This document shows positions 1 to 8,182 of a DNA stretch of 64,000 nucleotides, piece by piece; the stretch's first letter is position 1; every line of letters starts with the position of its first letter. The stretch comes from an uncultured Prevotella sp. (GTDB lineage Bacteria; Bacteroidota; Bacteroidia; Bacteroidales; Bacteroidaceae), in assembly GCA_900315525.1 (NCBI GenBank), contig OMZO01000004.1, positions 1 to 64,000 on the forward strand. The letters run 5' to 3'. The notes below the pieces were generated by a model, which had not been told where the DNA came from, did no database searches, and was given only the letters and a program-made list of their open reading frames with translations. A program made the position numbers and the translations under genes.

Positions 1-82
1 CTACTTCTGTCTATGTAAATCTTTCAAAGAACTCTTTCTTCTGTGCTTTCAGAGGTCGTTTCCTCGTTAGCGGGTGCAAAGG
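1..82 (-). promoter_or_regulatory. Probable rRNA operon promoter and leader (runs off left edge)
   Basis: Read on the minus strand, a TACCTTTG -7 box lies at 75-82, with TTGG about 19 bp upstream as a -33 box. The transcript would enter a leader containing GTTCTTTGA around 24-33, which resembles the boxA-like motif of Bacteroidota rRNA leaders. No reading frame is evident. I recognise the leader from general memory of Bacteroidales rrn upstream regions. The 16S gene itself lies outside the window, so this call is an inference. Confidence 0.5.
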
Positions 83-251
83 TACATACTTTTTTCCATC
101 CGACCAAGACTTTTCTGAAAAAACTTTCGATTTTTATGCCACTTTTCGATACCTCTTGATGCAAATCAAAGACAAAATTGCAATACACCTTATTATATAT
201 TATATATAGGGGAAGAATTTGTGATAATAATCTTCAGATTTGCCGATTTTG

Positions 252-283
252 TTTGGCCGTTTTAAAAAAATGTCGTAATTTCG
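252..283 (+). promoter_or_regulatory. Promoter of the DUF4923 lipoprotein gene
   Basis: TTTG at 252-255 and TAATTTCG at 276-283 are separated by 20 bp. This matches the Bacteroidota -33/-7 consensus with one change in the -7 box. The start codon follows 26 bp later. Confidence 0.6.
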
Positions 284-309
284 CCGCCGTTTTATGACAA
301 TAGAAGATT

Positions 310-918
310 ATGAAGAAGAATAGAATCAAAATTGGAATGATGGCCATCGCCTGTATGGCCTTGGTGAGTTGTGGCAACATGAGCCAGGTAATGAGTGCTA
401 TGACCAATGGCACAGGTATCGCAAACGCCATCAAGAGCGTTATCGGCCTCGATAAGGTCAAGCAGCAGAATCTTATAGGCGAATGGAAATACAAAGGTCC
501 CGGCTGTGCCTTCATGAGCGAGAACCTGCTTGCGAAGGCTGGTGGAGAAATGGCAGCCGTACAGATTGAAGAAAAGCTGCTCCCCTACTATCAACAGGTA
601 AATGTATCCAGTAGCAATACCCAAATCACCTTCAAGGAAGATGGTACGTTTTCCTCAAAAATCGTAGGTACCCCATTCAACGGCAAATACACTTTCGACG
701 AGGAGAGCCAGAAGATCACACTGAAGGGCCTATTCCTGAGTGTCAACTGCTATGCCAAAAAAGAACTTGGCGGAATCTCCATACTATTCGAGGCCAACAA
801 ACTGCTAACTGTGCTTCAGACGATGTCGGCCATGAGCGGCAACAAGGATCTGCAGACGATAGGTGATTTGAGCAAAAAATACGATGGAGTACGTGTCGGA
901 TTCGATATGAACAAGTAA
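310..918 (+). CDS. DUF4923-like lipoprotein
   Basis: A 202-residue secreted lipoprotein. Residues 1-20 form a basic then hydrophobic signal peptide and Cys21 is the predicted lipidated residue (ALVSC). The rest is compatible with the DUF4923 family, small Bacteroidales lipoproteins whose function is not known. Around residues 56-60 is a LIGEW stretch, followed by a beta-rich region typical of lipocalin-like small lipoproteins (GTFSSKIVGTPFNGKYTF). It stands alone with its own promoter and is separated by 82 bp from argR, which also has its own promoter. No enzymatic motif is visible. The family name is from memory of the sequence pattern; the lipoprotein nature is directly seen. Confidence 0.75.
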   Translation: MKKNRIKIGMMAIACMALVSCGNMSQVMSAMTNGTGIANAIKSVIGLDKVKQQNLIGEWKYKGPGCAFMSENLLAKAGGEMAAVQIEEKLLPYYQQVNVSSSNTQITFKEDGTFSSKIVGTPFNGKYTFDEESQKITLKGLFLSVNCYAKKELGGISILFEANKLLTVLQTMSAMSGNKDLQTIGDLSKKYDGVRVGFDMNK

Positions 919-941
919 TTTTGCAAAAATATGCAGAAATA

Positions 942-973
942 TTTGGTCGAGTGCAAAATAATATGTATTTTTG
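942..973 (+). promoter_or_regulatory. argR promoter
   Basis: TTTG at 942-945 and TATTTTTG at 966-973 with exactly 20 bp between them, a full match to the Bacteroidota vegetative promoter. Transcription would start near 980, just upstream of or within the ARG box at 985-997. Confidence 0.75.
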
Positions 974-984
974 CACCCGAATTT

Positions 985-997
985 TGAATAAATATTC
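985..997. promoter_or_regulatory. ARG-box-like operator upstream of argR
   Basis: TGAATAAATATTC is a perfect match to the core TGAATWWWWATTC of the ArgR operator known from enterobacteria. It lies between the -7 box and the argR start at 1001, where a bound repressor would block initiation. This predicts autoregulation of argR and arginine control of the following GNAT-argG-argC genes. Confidence 0.65.
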
Positions 998-1000
998 CGC

Positions 1001-1477
1001 ATGAAAGTTAAAAGCAATAGATTAGAAGCGCTGAGACTGATCATATCAAGCCAGCAATTAGGAAGTCAGGACGAGCTCTTGAATGCCCTTCAGAAAGAAG
1101 GATTCAAACTGACACAAGCCACACTGAGCCGCGACCTGAAACAACTTAAAGTAGCGAAAGCAGCCTCTATGAGCGGTAACTATGTATATGTACTGCCCAA
1201 TGAAACGATGTACAAACGCGTCAGCACACCCAACAGCATCCGCGAGATGATGAAAGTGCCTGGCTTTGTCAGCATCAACTTCTCTGGCAACCTCGGCATT
1301 ATCAAGACACGCCCAGGTTACGCCAGCAGCATCGCTTGGAACATTGACAACAGCGACGTACCCGAGATACTCGGCACCATTGCCGGCGATGACACCATCT
1401 TCATTGTCATCAAGGAAGGCATCAAGCATCAAGAGATAGTTGACGCACTGAGTGATATCGTGCCAAACATGAAATAA
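1001..1477 (+). CDS. argR: Arginine repressor ArgR
   Basis: A 158-residue ArgR, the usual length of the family. The N-terminal winged helix-turn-helix spans about residues 5-70 and includes the recognition-helix signature TLSRDLKQLKVAK. The C-terminal domain (about 85-155) oligomerises and binds arginine, and contains the family GTIAGDDTIFIV segment with the paired aspartates. In known members a hexamer with bound arginine represses arginine biosynthesis. It is first in the order argR, GNAT, argG, argC. An ARG-box-like operator sits 3 bp upstream of the start codon, so autoregulation is likely. The start at 1001 follows the operator directly. Confidence 0.95.
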   Translation: MKVKSNRLEALRLIISSQQLGSQDELLNALQKEGFKLTQATLSRDLKQLKVAKAASMSGNYVYVLPNETMYKRVSTPNSIREMMKVPGFVSINFSGNLGIIKTRPGYASSIAWNIDNSDVPEILGTIAGDDTIFIVIKEGIKHQEIVDALSDIVPNMK

Positions 1478-1513
1478 TCTACATTACCAAGATTCCAAAA
1501 GAGGAAAACCATT

Positions 1514-2122
1514 ATGGAACAAGAAATAGAAATAGAAGTCCTCGTAGCCGGTCCGGAACACGAGAAATATGTTGATACGATTCTAGAGACCATCGCAGAA
1601 GCTGCAAAAGTACGAGGGACAGGTATTGCCAAACGTACCCACGAATATCTCACCAAGAAGATGCTGGAGGCTAAAGCGGTAATCGCCCTGACCAAAGACG
1701 GACGTTTTGCGGGATTCAGCTATATTGAGACCTGGGAGAATATGCAGTACGTAACGACCTCCGGTCTGATCGTGCATCCCGACTTCCGCGGGCACCACGT
1801 AGCCAAGCGCATCAAGGACATGACATTCACGCTGGCGCGTACCCGCTGGCCGCACGCCAAGATTTTCTCACTGACCAGTGGCGCAGCAGTCATGGCGATG
1901 AACACCGCCTTGGGCTATCAGCCTGTCACCTTCGCCGACCTGACAGACGACGAAGCATTCTGGAAAGGCTGTGAAGGATGCGTCAATGTGGACGTACTGC
2001 ACCGTACAGGCCGCAAATACTGCATCTGTACAGCCATGCTCTACGACCCGACAGAGCATCTGCCCGCCAAAATACCCGATGAAGTCATTGAGCGCATCAG
2101 GCAAATCGATGGTGAGGCATAG
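1514..2122 (+). CDS. GNAT acyltransferase of the arginine cluster (probable N-acylglutamate synthase)
   Basis: A 202-residue GNAT-fold protein. The acyl-CoA pyrophosphate-binding loop is seen as VHPDFRGHHVAKRI near residues 92-105. It begins 36 bp after argR and precedes argG by 40 bp. In Bacteroides the gene at this position (between argR and argG) has been assigned by mutant fitness work to the first step of arginine synthesis, making N-succinylglutamate. I recall that assignment and cannot check it here. The Ser90-type ArgF' later in this window supports a succinyl rather than acetyl pathway. A Cys-rich stretch (CEGCVNVD ... CICTAM) near residues 155-180 is unusual for GNATs and could bind metal or be structural. 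Confidence 0.75.
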   Translation: MEQEIEIEVLVAGPEHEKYVDTILETIAEAAKVRGTGIAKRTHEYLTKKMLEAKAVIALTKDGRFAGFSYIETWENMQYVTTSGLIVHPDFRGHHVAKRIKDMTFTLARTRWPHAKIFSLTSGAAVMAMNTALGYQPVTFADLTDDEAFWKGCEGCVNVDVLHRTGRKYCICTAMLYDPTEHLPAKIPDEVIERIRQIDGEA

Positions 2123-2162
2123 AAAAGGTAAAAAAGCAAAAAGGTAATAAAAATAAAAAGAT

Positions 2163-3365
2163 ATGGCAAACAAGAAAGTTGTAGTTGCATTTTCAGGAGG
2201 TCTTGACACCTCCTACACCGTTATGAAGTTGACCCAGGACGGCTGGGACGTTTACGCAGCATGCGCCAATACTGGCGGCTTCAGCGAGGAACAGTTAAAG
2301 AAGAACGAAGAGAACGCCTATAAGCTAGGTGCTGTGCAGTATGTCACACTCGATGTGACCCATGAGTATTATGAGAAGTCGCTGAAGTACATGATCTTCG
2401 GCAATGTACTCCGTAACAATTGCTACCCCATCTCCGTCAGCAGCGAGCGTATCTTCCAGGCCATCGCCATCGCCCGTTATGCTAAAGAAATCGGTGCTGA
2501 TGCTATCGCCCACGGATCGACTGGTGCGGGCAACGACCAGATCCGTTTCGATATGACCTTCCTCGTGATGGCTCCTGGTGTGGAGATTATCACACTGACC
2601 CGCGATAAGAAGCTGACCCGTAAGGAAGAGGTTGACTATCTGAACGAACACGGATTCTTCGCTGACTTCACCAAACTGAAGTATTCTTATAACGTAGGTA
2701 TCTGGGGAACCAGCATCTGTGGCGGCGAACTGCTCGACCCCACTCAGGGACTGCCCGAGGACGCTTATCTGAAGCATGTCACAGCCAAGGAACAGGAGTC
2801 ACTACTGAAGATCCAGTTCGAGAAAGGTGAAATTGTCGCTGTCAATGGTGAGCACTTCGACGACAAGGTCAAGGCTATCCAGAAGATCGAAGAGATTGGT
2901 GCCAGCTATGCCATCGGCCGCGATGCAAACGTAGGCGACACAATCATCGGCATCAAGGGACGAGTAGGCTTTGAGGCCGCTGCTCCGAAGCTGATCATCG
3001 AGGCCCACCGCCTGCTGGAGAAGTCAACTCTCTCTAAGTGGCAGCAGTACTGGAAAGACCAGGTAGCTAACTGGTACGGCATGTTCCTCCACGAGAGCCA
3101 GTATCTGGAGCCTGTGATGCCTGATATGGAAGCCATGTTGACCTCCAGCCAGCGCAACGTCACAGGAACCTCGATCCTGAAGCTCCGTCCTTACGGCTTC
3201 GAGACCGTTGGTATCGACTCCGACAACGACCTGACGAAGTCGAAGCTTGGCGAATATGGTGAGACGCAGACGGGTTGGACTGCCGACGAGGCCAAGGGTT
3301 TCATCAAGGTTTCGAGCACACCGCTGCGTGTCTACTATGGTATCCATAAGGACGAAAAGAGATGA
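2163..3365 (+). CDS. argG: Argininosuccinate synthase
   Basis: A 400-residue enzyme joining citrulline and aspartate with ATP to give argininosuccinate in the cytoplasm. The N-type ATP pyrophosphatase loop SGGLDTS is at residues 11-17. Further conserved segments are AHGSTGAGNDQIRF (about 118-131) and the nucleotide-domain start KKVVVAFSGG. Length matches the family. The gene overlaps argC by 4 bases (ATGA), indicating translational coupling. The 40-bp spacer before it is a purine-rich AAAAGGTAAAAAAG-type element that also appears before argF' and ddl. argH and argB are not in this window. Confidence 0.95.
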   Translation: MANKKVVVAFSGGLDTSYTVMKLTQDGWDVYAACANTGGFSEEQLKKNEENAYKLGAVQYVTLDVTHEYYEKSLKYMIFGNVLRNNCYPISVSSERIFQAIAIARYAKEIGADAIAHGSTGAGNDQIRFDMTFLVMAPGVEIITLTRDKKLTRKEEVDYLNEHGFFADFTKLKYSYNVGIWGTSICGGELLDPTQGLPEDAYLKHVTAKEQESLLKIQFEKGEIVAVNGEHFDDKVKAIQKIEEIGASYAIGRDANVGDTIIGIKGRVGFEAAAPKLIIEAHRLLEKSTLSKWQQYWKDQVANWYGMFLHESQYLEPVMPDMEAMLTSSQRNVTGTSILKLRPYGFETVGIDSDNDLTKSKLGEYGETQTGWTADEAKGFIKVSSTPLRVYYGIHKDEKR

Positions 3366-4327
3366 TAAAGGTAGGAATCTTAGGTGCAGCAGGCTATACG
3401 GGCGGTGAGCTCATCCGCCTGTTGCTCAACCACCCGGAGGCAGAGATTGTCTTTGCCAACTCTGAGAGCAACGCAGGCAACCTCGTCAGCGATGTCCACG
3501 AAGGACTCATTGGCGAGACTGATCTGAAGTTTACCGACGAGATGCCTTTCGATCAGGTCGATGTCGTATTCTTCTGTTTCGGTCACGGCAAGAGCGAGGC
3601 CTTCCTCAAGGAACATACCATCCCCGAGAATGTCAAGATCATCGATCTGGCCCAAGACTTCCGCATCAAGGGCGACCACGACTACGTCTACGGTCTGCCT
3701 GAGATCAACAAGGAAGAGATTCTGCAAGCCCAGCACGTGGCCAATCCCGGCTGTTTTGCCACATGCATACAGGTAGCCCTGTTGCCCGCTGCCTATCTGA
3801 ATCTGCTCAAGGACGATGTGGCTGTCAATGCCATCACGGGCTCGACTGGAGCAGGACAGAAGCCAGGCGCCACGACGCACTTCTCTTGGCGTAATAACAA
3901 CCTGAGCATCTACAAGCCCTTCCAGCACCAGCACATCGCAGAGATCCGCCAGTCGCTGAAGCAGGTACAGGGTTATCTCGATGCCGACATCGACTTCATC
4001 CCCTATCGTGGCGACTTCGCCCGAGGCATCTTCTGCACAGCCGTTGTCAAGACGCCAGCTCCTGTAGAGGACGTCATCGAGGCCTATCAGGACTTCTATC
4101 GTGATGCCGCCTTCACCCACTACAGTGACAAGCCACTCGACCTGAAGCAGGTAGTGAACACCAACAAGGCACTGGTCCATGTTGAGAAATACGGCACCAA
4201 ACTGCTCATCACCTCCTGCATCGACAACCTGCTGAAAGGTGCCGTAGGTCAGGCCGTACAGAATATGAACCTGATGTTTGGCATCGACGAGACCGCAGGT
4301 CTCCGCCTGAAAGCCTCAGCGTTCTAA
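3362..4327 (+). CDS. argC: N-acetyl/N-succinyl-gamma-glutamyl-phosphate reductase
   Basis: A 321-residue NADP-dependent reductase making the N-acyl-glutamate semialdehyde. The Rossmann loop GILGAAGYTGGEL is at residues 5-17. The catalytic cysteine is Cys131 in ANPGCFAT, and GSTGAGQKPG follows near 160-169. It overlaps argG by 4 bases. The shorter (about 320-residue) class is normal for Bacteroidota. In the succinylated variant of the pathway the substrate would be N-succinyl-glutamyl phosphate. In related Bacteroides argD directly follows argC; here a foreign-looking block starts 5 bp after the stop codon and argD is 11.5 kb away. Confidence 0.95.
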   Translation: MIKVGILGAAGYTGGELIRLLLNHPEAEIVFANSESNAGNLVSDVHEGLIGETDLKFTDEMPFDQVDVVFFCFGHGKSEAFLKEHTIPENVKIIDLAQDFRIKGDHDYVYGLPEINKEEILQAQHVANPGCFATCIQVALLPAAYLNLLKDDVAVNAITGSTGAGQKPGATTHFSWRNNNLSIYKPFQHQHIAEIRQSLKQVQGYLDADIDFIPYRGDFARGIFCTAVVKTPAPVEDVIEAYQDFYRDAAFTHYSDKPLDLKQVVNTNKALVHVEKYGTKLLITSCIDNLLKGAVGQAVQNMNLMFGIDETAGLRLKASAF

Positions 4328-4332
4328 CTCCT

Positions 4333-6051
4333 ATGATGACCAGATTCGGGCATATCTGTTTGCTGCTCTTGCTCTCTACGACCATAGAGAGCAAGGCTGT
4401 TTCTGACCATAACTCCGCAGCCGTCTGTCAGGTTCAGAAGATAGAACTTGAACAACTGCCAGACCTGAACATTTCGCGAGCAGGCCACCAGGTATTCTGC
4501 ATCAATGGCGAATATGTCGTAGCAGGCGGACATACCAATGGCTTCGTCCCTACCCCTACGGCCGAATACTTCAAGGATGGCCAGTGGCACGTGATACAGA
4601 TGACCTACAATCACGACTTTGCCCTTTCAGCCAAACTGAAATCAGGCAAGATACTCATAGCTGGTGGCTGCGAACAGCCTTCAGGCATCGGACAGACCTT
4701 TAATGCAGAACTTTACGACCCTGAGACACACAGCTTCAGAGGTTTCGGCATCTTGCAGCGTAAACGAGCCTGGGCATCAGCCCTCGAACTCGACAGCGGC
4801 GAAGTAGTCATCACTGGCAACTGGTATCATAACGACGGTATCGAGATGTTCTATGAGGCACAGAGTGTCAAGGGCGACCATCAGTACCGACAGAGTTTCA
4901 CCTATATTAGAGATGTAGCCACACAGCGTACGACCCCTTCCATCATCCGCATCGCTAAAGACGATGCCCTGATCTTCGGTCCTTATGGCATCAGGGGCGA
5001 TTCGCTGAGAACGGCCTATGCCTACCGGTTGAAAGGCGACTCCGTGCATATCCCCCTCTTTGATACTTGGCAGCCGATCAGCATCGGTTCCCGCCAGGCG
5101 GATGCCAGCTTTATCGGCGACGAGACCAAGGGCGACTTCACTTCCTTGGTGCCCGTCAAGGATAGTACAGGACAAGTGGCGATTGCCCGTTTCAGCGGCA
5201 CTGAGGCCAGTCTGCTGCCGACAACCTGCCCTGTCCCGATGGTGTGCAAGGGCGACAGCATCGTCTATTTCAATATCACAGCCGATCGTCAGCGAGGACG
5301 GGCTTACCTCTTCGGTCTCAGCAAGCATTACCAGACACTGCAGGAGGATACCTATAACTACATTCTCATCATCGACTATGCGCACGCCTCAGCAAACGGA
5401 GTTCCGATAATACTCTGCTATACCGAGCCGCTGGAGATGATGCCCGACTTCAGTCCGATTCTGACACCAGAAGGCGATCTGCTGATAGCCGGCGGACTGG
5501 ACAACGGCAGTAACTTCACACCAAGCAACAAGGTCTACCTGCTTCCGTTTGGAGGTCATCCTGCAGCCATAGGGAAGACAGATAACAGCCTGTGGCTCAT
5601 CGTGTGGCTGACGAGTGGAGCCTTTCTGTTGTCTGGAGCCCTCATATTCCTGTATCTTTATATGAGGAAACGTCGCGCAGCCTCGCAAAAAGAACCCGAG
5701 CTGCCCCAAAAAGAACCCTCCGACGAAGAACTCATGCTGCGCATCCGTGAAACGATGCAGTCGGAGAAACTCTTCCTCAACAGCAACCTGAAAGTGGCCG
5801 ACCTTGCCACTCTGTTGGGCACTAACAGCCGATACATCTCACGCTGCATCAACGTCTGTGAGAACCGTTCGTTCTCCGACTTCGTCAACGACTATCGCAT
5901 CGAGTATGCCAAGCAACTGATGGTCAAGAATCCGGAGATGAAGGTAGGCAATGCGGGTACAGCCTCAGGCTTCTCTAGCGAACAGAACTTCTTCCGCATC
6001 TTCAAGCAGGCAACAGGTCAGACGCCTGGTGACTGGCGAGACAGCCTATAA
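4333..6051 (+). CDS. Membrane-spanning kelch/AraC one-component regulator
   Basis: A 572-residue protein with three parts. Residues 1-22 are a signal peptide and about 25-415 form a periplasmic kelch-type beta-propeller with repeated GG-containing blades (VVAGGHTNGF, ILIAGGCEQPSG, LLIAGGLDNGSN). A single transmembrane helix lies near 419-442. The cytoplasmic tail ends in an AraC/HTH_18 DNA-binding domain (about 465-572, ending FRIFKQATGQTPGDW). There is no histidine kinase or receiver domain, so it differs from hybrid two-component systems: a periplasmic sensor is wired straight to a DNA-binding domain. It starts 5 bp after argC and could be co-transcribed with it. Three AraC-like operators lie downstream (6073, 6838, 11136), the first only 22 bp past its stop codon. 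The regulatory link is an inference from proximity and operator geometry. The ligand is unknown. Confidence 0.85.
   Translation: MMTRFGHICLLLLLSTTIESKAVSDHNSAAVCQVQKIELEQLPDLNISRAGHQVFCINGEYVVAGGHTNGFVPTPTAEYFKDGQWHVIQMTYNHDFALSAKLKSGKILIAGGCEQPSGIGQTFNAELYDPETHSFRGFGILQRKRAWASALELDSGEVVITGNWYHNDGIEMFYEAQSVKGDHQYRQSFTYIRDVATQRTTPSIIRIAKDDALIFGPYGIRGDSLRTAYAYRLKGDSVHIPLFDTWQPISIGSRQADASFIGDETKGDFTSLVPVKDSTGQVAIARFSGTEASLLPTTCPVPMVCKGDSIVYFNITADRQRGRAYLFGLSKHYQTLQEDTYNYILIIDYAHASANGVPIILCYTEPLEMMPDFSPILTPEGDLLIAGGLDNGSNFTPSNKVYLLPFGGHPAAIGKTDNSLWLIVWLTSGAFLLSGALIFLYLYMRKRRAASQKEPELPQKEPSDEELMLRIRETMQSEKLFLNSNLKVADLATLLGTNSRYISRCINVCENRSFSDFVNDYRIEYAKQLMVKNPEMKVGNAGTASGFSSEQNFFRIFKQATGQTPGDWRDSL
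4368..4395 (+). terminator. Hairpin inside the start of the kelch/AraC gene (possible attenuator after argC)
   Basis: CTTGCTCTCTA at 4368-4378 and TAGAGAGCAAG at 4385-4395 form a perfect 11-bp stem with a 6-nt loop. It lies 40 nt after the argC stop and within codons 12-21 of the regulator, in the signal-peptide region. No T-run follows, so termination is uncertain. It may limit read-through from argC into the regulator gene. Confidence 0.4.
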
Positions 6052-6072
6052 AAGCGTCAAAAATCACTCAAT

Positions 6073-6148
6073 CGACTCACAAATGCAGAAATTGTGAGTC
6101 GATTTTCTTAATTTGCGAGTTCCGCAAAGGGGCTTTTTCGTAATTTTG
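6073..6148 (+). promoter_or_regulatory. Operator copy 1 and promoter of the 6178 gene
   Basis: CGACTCACAAAT (6073-6084) and a one-mismatch reverse complement (6090-6101) form an inverted repeat with a 5-bp spacer. Two direct half-sites, AAATTGTGAGTC at 6089 and AATTTGCGAGTT at 6110, are 21 bp apart, the spacing used by AraC-type activators. A TAATTTTG -7 box is at 6141-6148, exactly 31 bp from the start of the second half-site. No good -33 box exists, as expected for an activator-dependent promoter. Confidence 0.7.
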
Positions 6149-6177
6149 TACCATCATTATTCACGAAAGGCTACTAA

Positions 6178-6816
6178 ATGCAAAAAGAAGAAAAAGAAAT
6201 AAATCGCGTTACGCTCTATCCCGACGGGAAGTATCGCTGGGTGTATGAAGTGTCGATGATGAAGAATCCCAGCATCCTGATCGACATCTTTAAGGTGCTG
6301 GGCATCAGTCTGGGCATCGTGTGGCTTTTCACTGTGCTGCTGGACATCTTTGATGACGACCTTTCACTTGAGAAGCTCTGGAATCTCACGATGGTCTTCT
6401 TAGGGCTTATGCTGGCGTTCGTCGTCATCGGCCTCATCGCCTATACTATACTCGCATGGAGCTATGGATGGAAATACGTGGTCATCTTCACGATGGACAA
6501 GAAGGAGCTTGTGCACCAGCAGATGCCCCATCAGGTGAAGAAAGCCCAGGTATTGGGAGCATTGGCCGCAATAGTAGGTGGAGCCACCGCTAACCCAGGA
6601 ATGGTAGGCACAGGCGTGCTTGCCGCCTCGCGCACCACCTCGAGGTCCACTCTTGTCAATGTCAAGAAGCTCACTCCCGTTCGTTGGATGAATCTCATCA
6701 AGGTCAGCCAGCTGCTACAGAAGAATCGCGTTTACGTACCCGATGAAGACTTCGACTTCGTCTATGACTTCCTCTGTCAGAATTGCCCCAACGCCGCCTA
6801 TCGCCCTAAGGGGTAA
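6178..6816 (+). CDS. Small inner-membrane protein of unknown function
   Basis: A 212-residue protein without a signal peptide. The N-terminal 30 residues are charged and contain LYPDGKYRWVYE. Hydrophobic helices occur at about 35-56 and 68-93, and a Gly/Ala-rich segment (about 126-150) could be a third membrane or hairpin region. The tail is soluble and acidic-aromatic (YVPDEDFDFVYDFLC). The layout of two membrane helices followed by a beta-rich cytoplasmic part recalls bacterial PH-domain membrane proteins, but I do not recognise a family. It has its own promoter with operator copy 1, so it is probably the first target of the adjacent kelch/AraC regulator. The start at 6178 lies 30 bp after the -7 box. 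Confidence 0.7.
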   Translation: MQKEEKEINRVTLYPDGKYRWVYEVSMMKNPSILIDIFKVLGISLGIVWLFTVLLDIFDDDLSLEKLWNLTMVFLGLMLAFVVIGLIAYTILAWSYGWKYVVIFTMDKKELVHQQMPHQVKKAQVLGALAAIVGGATANPGMVGTGVLAASRTTSRSTLVNVKKLTPVRWMNLIKVSQLLQKNRVYVPDEDFDFVYDFLCQNCPNAAYRPKG

Positions 6817-6837
6817 TCCGAGAGAAAAACATATTTT

Positions 6838-6913
6838 CGACTCACAAATGCAGAATTTGTGAGTCGATTTTCTTAATTTGTGAGTCTTCGAACGAGTATT
6901 TTTCCTATATTTG
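6838..6913 (+). promoter_or_regulatory. Operator copy 2 and promoter of cassette 1
   Basis: CGACTCACAAAT (6838-6849) and ATTTGTGAGTCG (6855-6866) are perfect 12-bp inverted arms around a 5-bp spacer. AATTTGTGAGTC occurs at 6854-6865 and again at 6875-6886, a 21-bp direct repeat. The -7 box TATATTTG is at 6906-6913, 31 bp from the start of the second half-site, the same geometry as copies 1 and 3. Confidence 0.75.
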
Positions 6914-6954
6914 CAACATATTAACTATCTATTATTCATTAAAATCAATTAAAG

Positions 6955-8079
6955 ATGAAAAACTACAAGACTTTCATGAGCACTCTGATGCTCTTCGTCC
7001 TGTCATTAGTAATGGCAGGCTGTGATGAACAGTTAGACAATCCGTCAACACCAGTTGAGGCACCTCAGGAGACACCCACCCTGACGGTAACAGTATCAGA
7101 CTTGTCACTCAGCGTTGGCGCCAGTGAAGTGCGTGCAGCTGTATCCAACTCAGATGCAGTCATCACCTACAGTTCTTCCGATCCCAGTGTTGTCAGTATC
7201 GATGCCAACGGAAAAATCACGGCGCTGGCTGCAGGTACTGCAACCATCACGGTGTCTGTTGCAGAAACTGCCAAGTACAAAGGTGCCACCGTATCATTTA
7301 AGGTAACCGTTGCTGACGTAAAGCCATTCGACAAAGTTACTTCGTCTGATTTAGGAAAGATCATCGGCAGCGACGGTTTGATTTATGCCAACAAGAGCGC
7401 TGTCGAAGCAGCCGGCAAGACAGGTATCGCCATGATTGTCTATGTGGGCGATGCAGGAACAGCCGATGCCAGTAGCACTACCTACAAAGGCTTGGCCATC
7501 GCGCTGACTGATGCCAACACTAGCAGCGTCATCTGGGCACCAAATTATGCTTGGGAGAGTATTGGTTCGATTCCCAAATGGCTTACCGATAACAGCCAAG
7601 ACGCTTCACTGGATATACGTGGTATCAGCAACACCGCATATCTCGTGGGGAAGGGATCATCCTATGAAGCAGCTACAGCAATTGACAACTATAACGTACC
7701 GACACCTACAGGCACGAGCGACTGGTTCCTGCCCAGCATGGGCCAATGGTACCTGTTCCTGCATGGCATGTGCGGATGGACTTGGGATAGCACAAACGTT
7801 CTCGCGATAGCTCTTGGAGATGTCGATGACAACCTCAACGCAGTGAATCAGAAGTTTATCGATGCTGGCTACTCTTCCGCCGAGACCGTCTTTGAGGAAG
7901 GCCAGTACTACTGGTCGAGCACTGAGGGAGATGCATCTTACGCTTGGTACGTTACATTCAAATACAAGCAGGATAACGGCAACATTATGTGTGGAGGCAA
8001 TGGTGGTACCTATCATTACAAATGGAAGGTAGACTACCTTGGAAATACCAGCCACGTCCGCGCATTCCTCGCCTTCTGA
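6955..8079 (+). CDS. Surface lipoprotein with BIG2 domain and C-terminal FISUMP/DUF1566-like domain
   Basis: A 374-residue lipoprotein. Signal peptide 1-22, lipidated Cys23, followed by acidic DEQLD that resembles a Bacteroidota surface-export signal. Residues about 42-122 form a bacterial Ig-like (BIG2) domain (LTVTVSDLSLSVG ... ITALAAGTATITV). The C-terminal half (about 125-374) resembles the FISUMP/DUF1566 C-type-lectin-like fold, with TSDWFLPSMGQWY, YYWSST and a final HVRAFLAF. Such domains usually bind ligands on the cell surface. The first 30 residues and the promoter are nearly identical to those of the 11253 gene, while the rest is unrelated. It heads a cassette with the hydrolase at 8183 and the lipoprotein at 10247. 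Confidence 0.75.
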   Translation: MKNYKTFMSTLMLFVLSLVMAGCDEQLDNPSTPVEAPQETPTLTVTVSDLSLSVGASEVRAAVSNSDAVITYSSSDPSVVSIDANGKITALAAGTATITVSVAETAKYKGATVSFKVTVADVKPFDKVTSSDLGKIIGSDGLIYANKSAVEAAGKTGIAMIVYVGDAGTADASSTTYKGLAIALTDANTSSVIWAPNYAWESIGSIPKWLTDNSQDASLDIRGISNTAYLVGKGSSYEAATAIDNYNVPTPTGTSDWFLPSMGQWYLFLHGMCGWTWDSTNVLAIALGDVDDNLNAVNQKFIDAGYSSAETVFEEGQYYWSSTEGDASYAWYVTFKYKQDNGNIMCGGNGGTYHYKWKVDYLGNTSHVRAFLAF

Positions 8080-8100
8080 TATAACAGAACCATTAACATT

Positions 8101-8142
8101 AAAGTGGACAAGGCAGCATCGTCTAGTTGTCTTGCCCACTTT
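8101..8142 (+). terminator. Hairpin between cassette-1 genes
   Basis: AAAGTGG (8101-8107) pairs with CCACTTT (8136-8142), with an inner CAAG/CTTG pairing, followed by a short T stretch. It probably attenuates transcription between the lipoprotein gene and the downstream hydrolase. No clear TAnnTTTG box is seen before the hydrolase, so read-through may be needed to express it. Confidence 0.5.
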
Positions 8143-8182
8143 TACGGAAATTAATAGATTCTATAACAAAAACAATTAAACT

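Noticed and set aside
1-309. Protein-coding gene at the left edge
   Set aside because: The frames are short and antisense to the lipoprotein promoter region; the pattern fits an rRNA leader better.
3380-4180. 266-codon frame antisense to argC, and similar long antisense frames over argD (16180-16842) and the phosphatase gene (23114-23890)
   Set aside because: Each is the shadow of a strongly supported gene on the other strand and shows no domain or promoter.
4333-6051. Hybrid two-component system
   Set aside because: Although the propeller-membrane-AraC layout resembles it, there is no histidine kinase or receiver domain between membrane helix and DNA-binding domain.
7700-8079. FISUMP/DUF1566-like C terminus as a diversity-generating retroelement target
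   Set aside because: Such domains are frequent targets, but no reverse transcriptase, template repeat or accessory gene is seen anywhere in the window.
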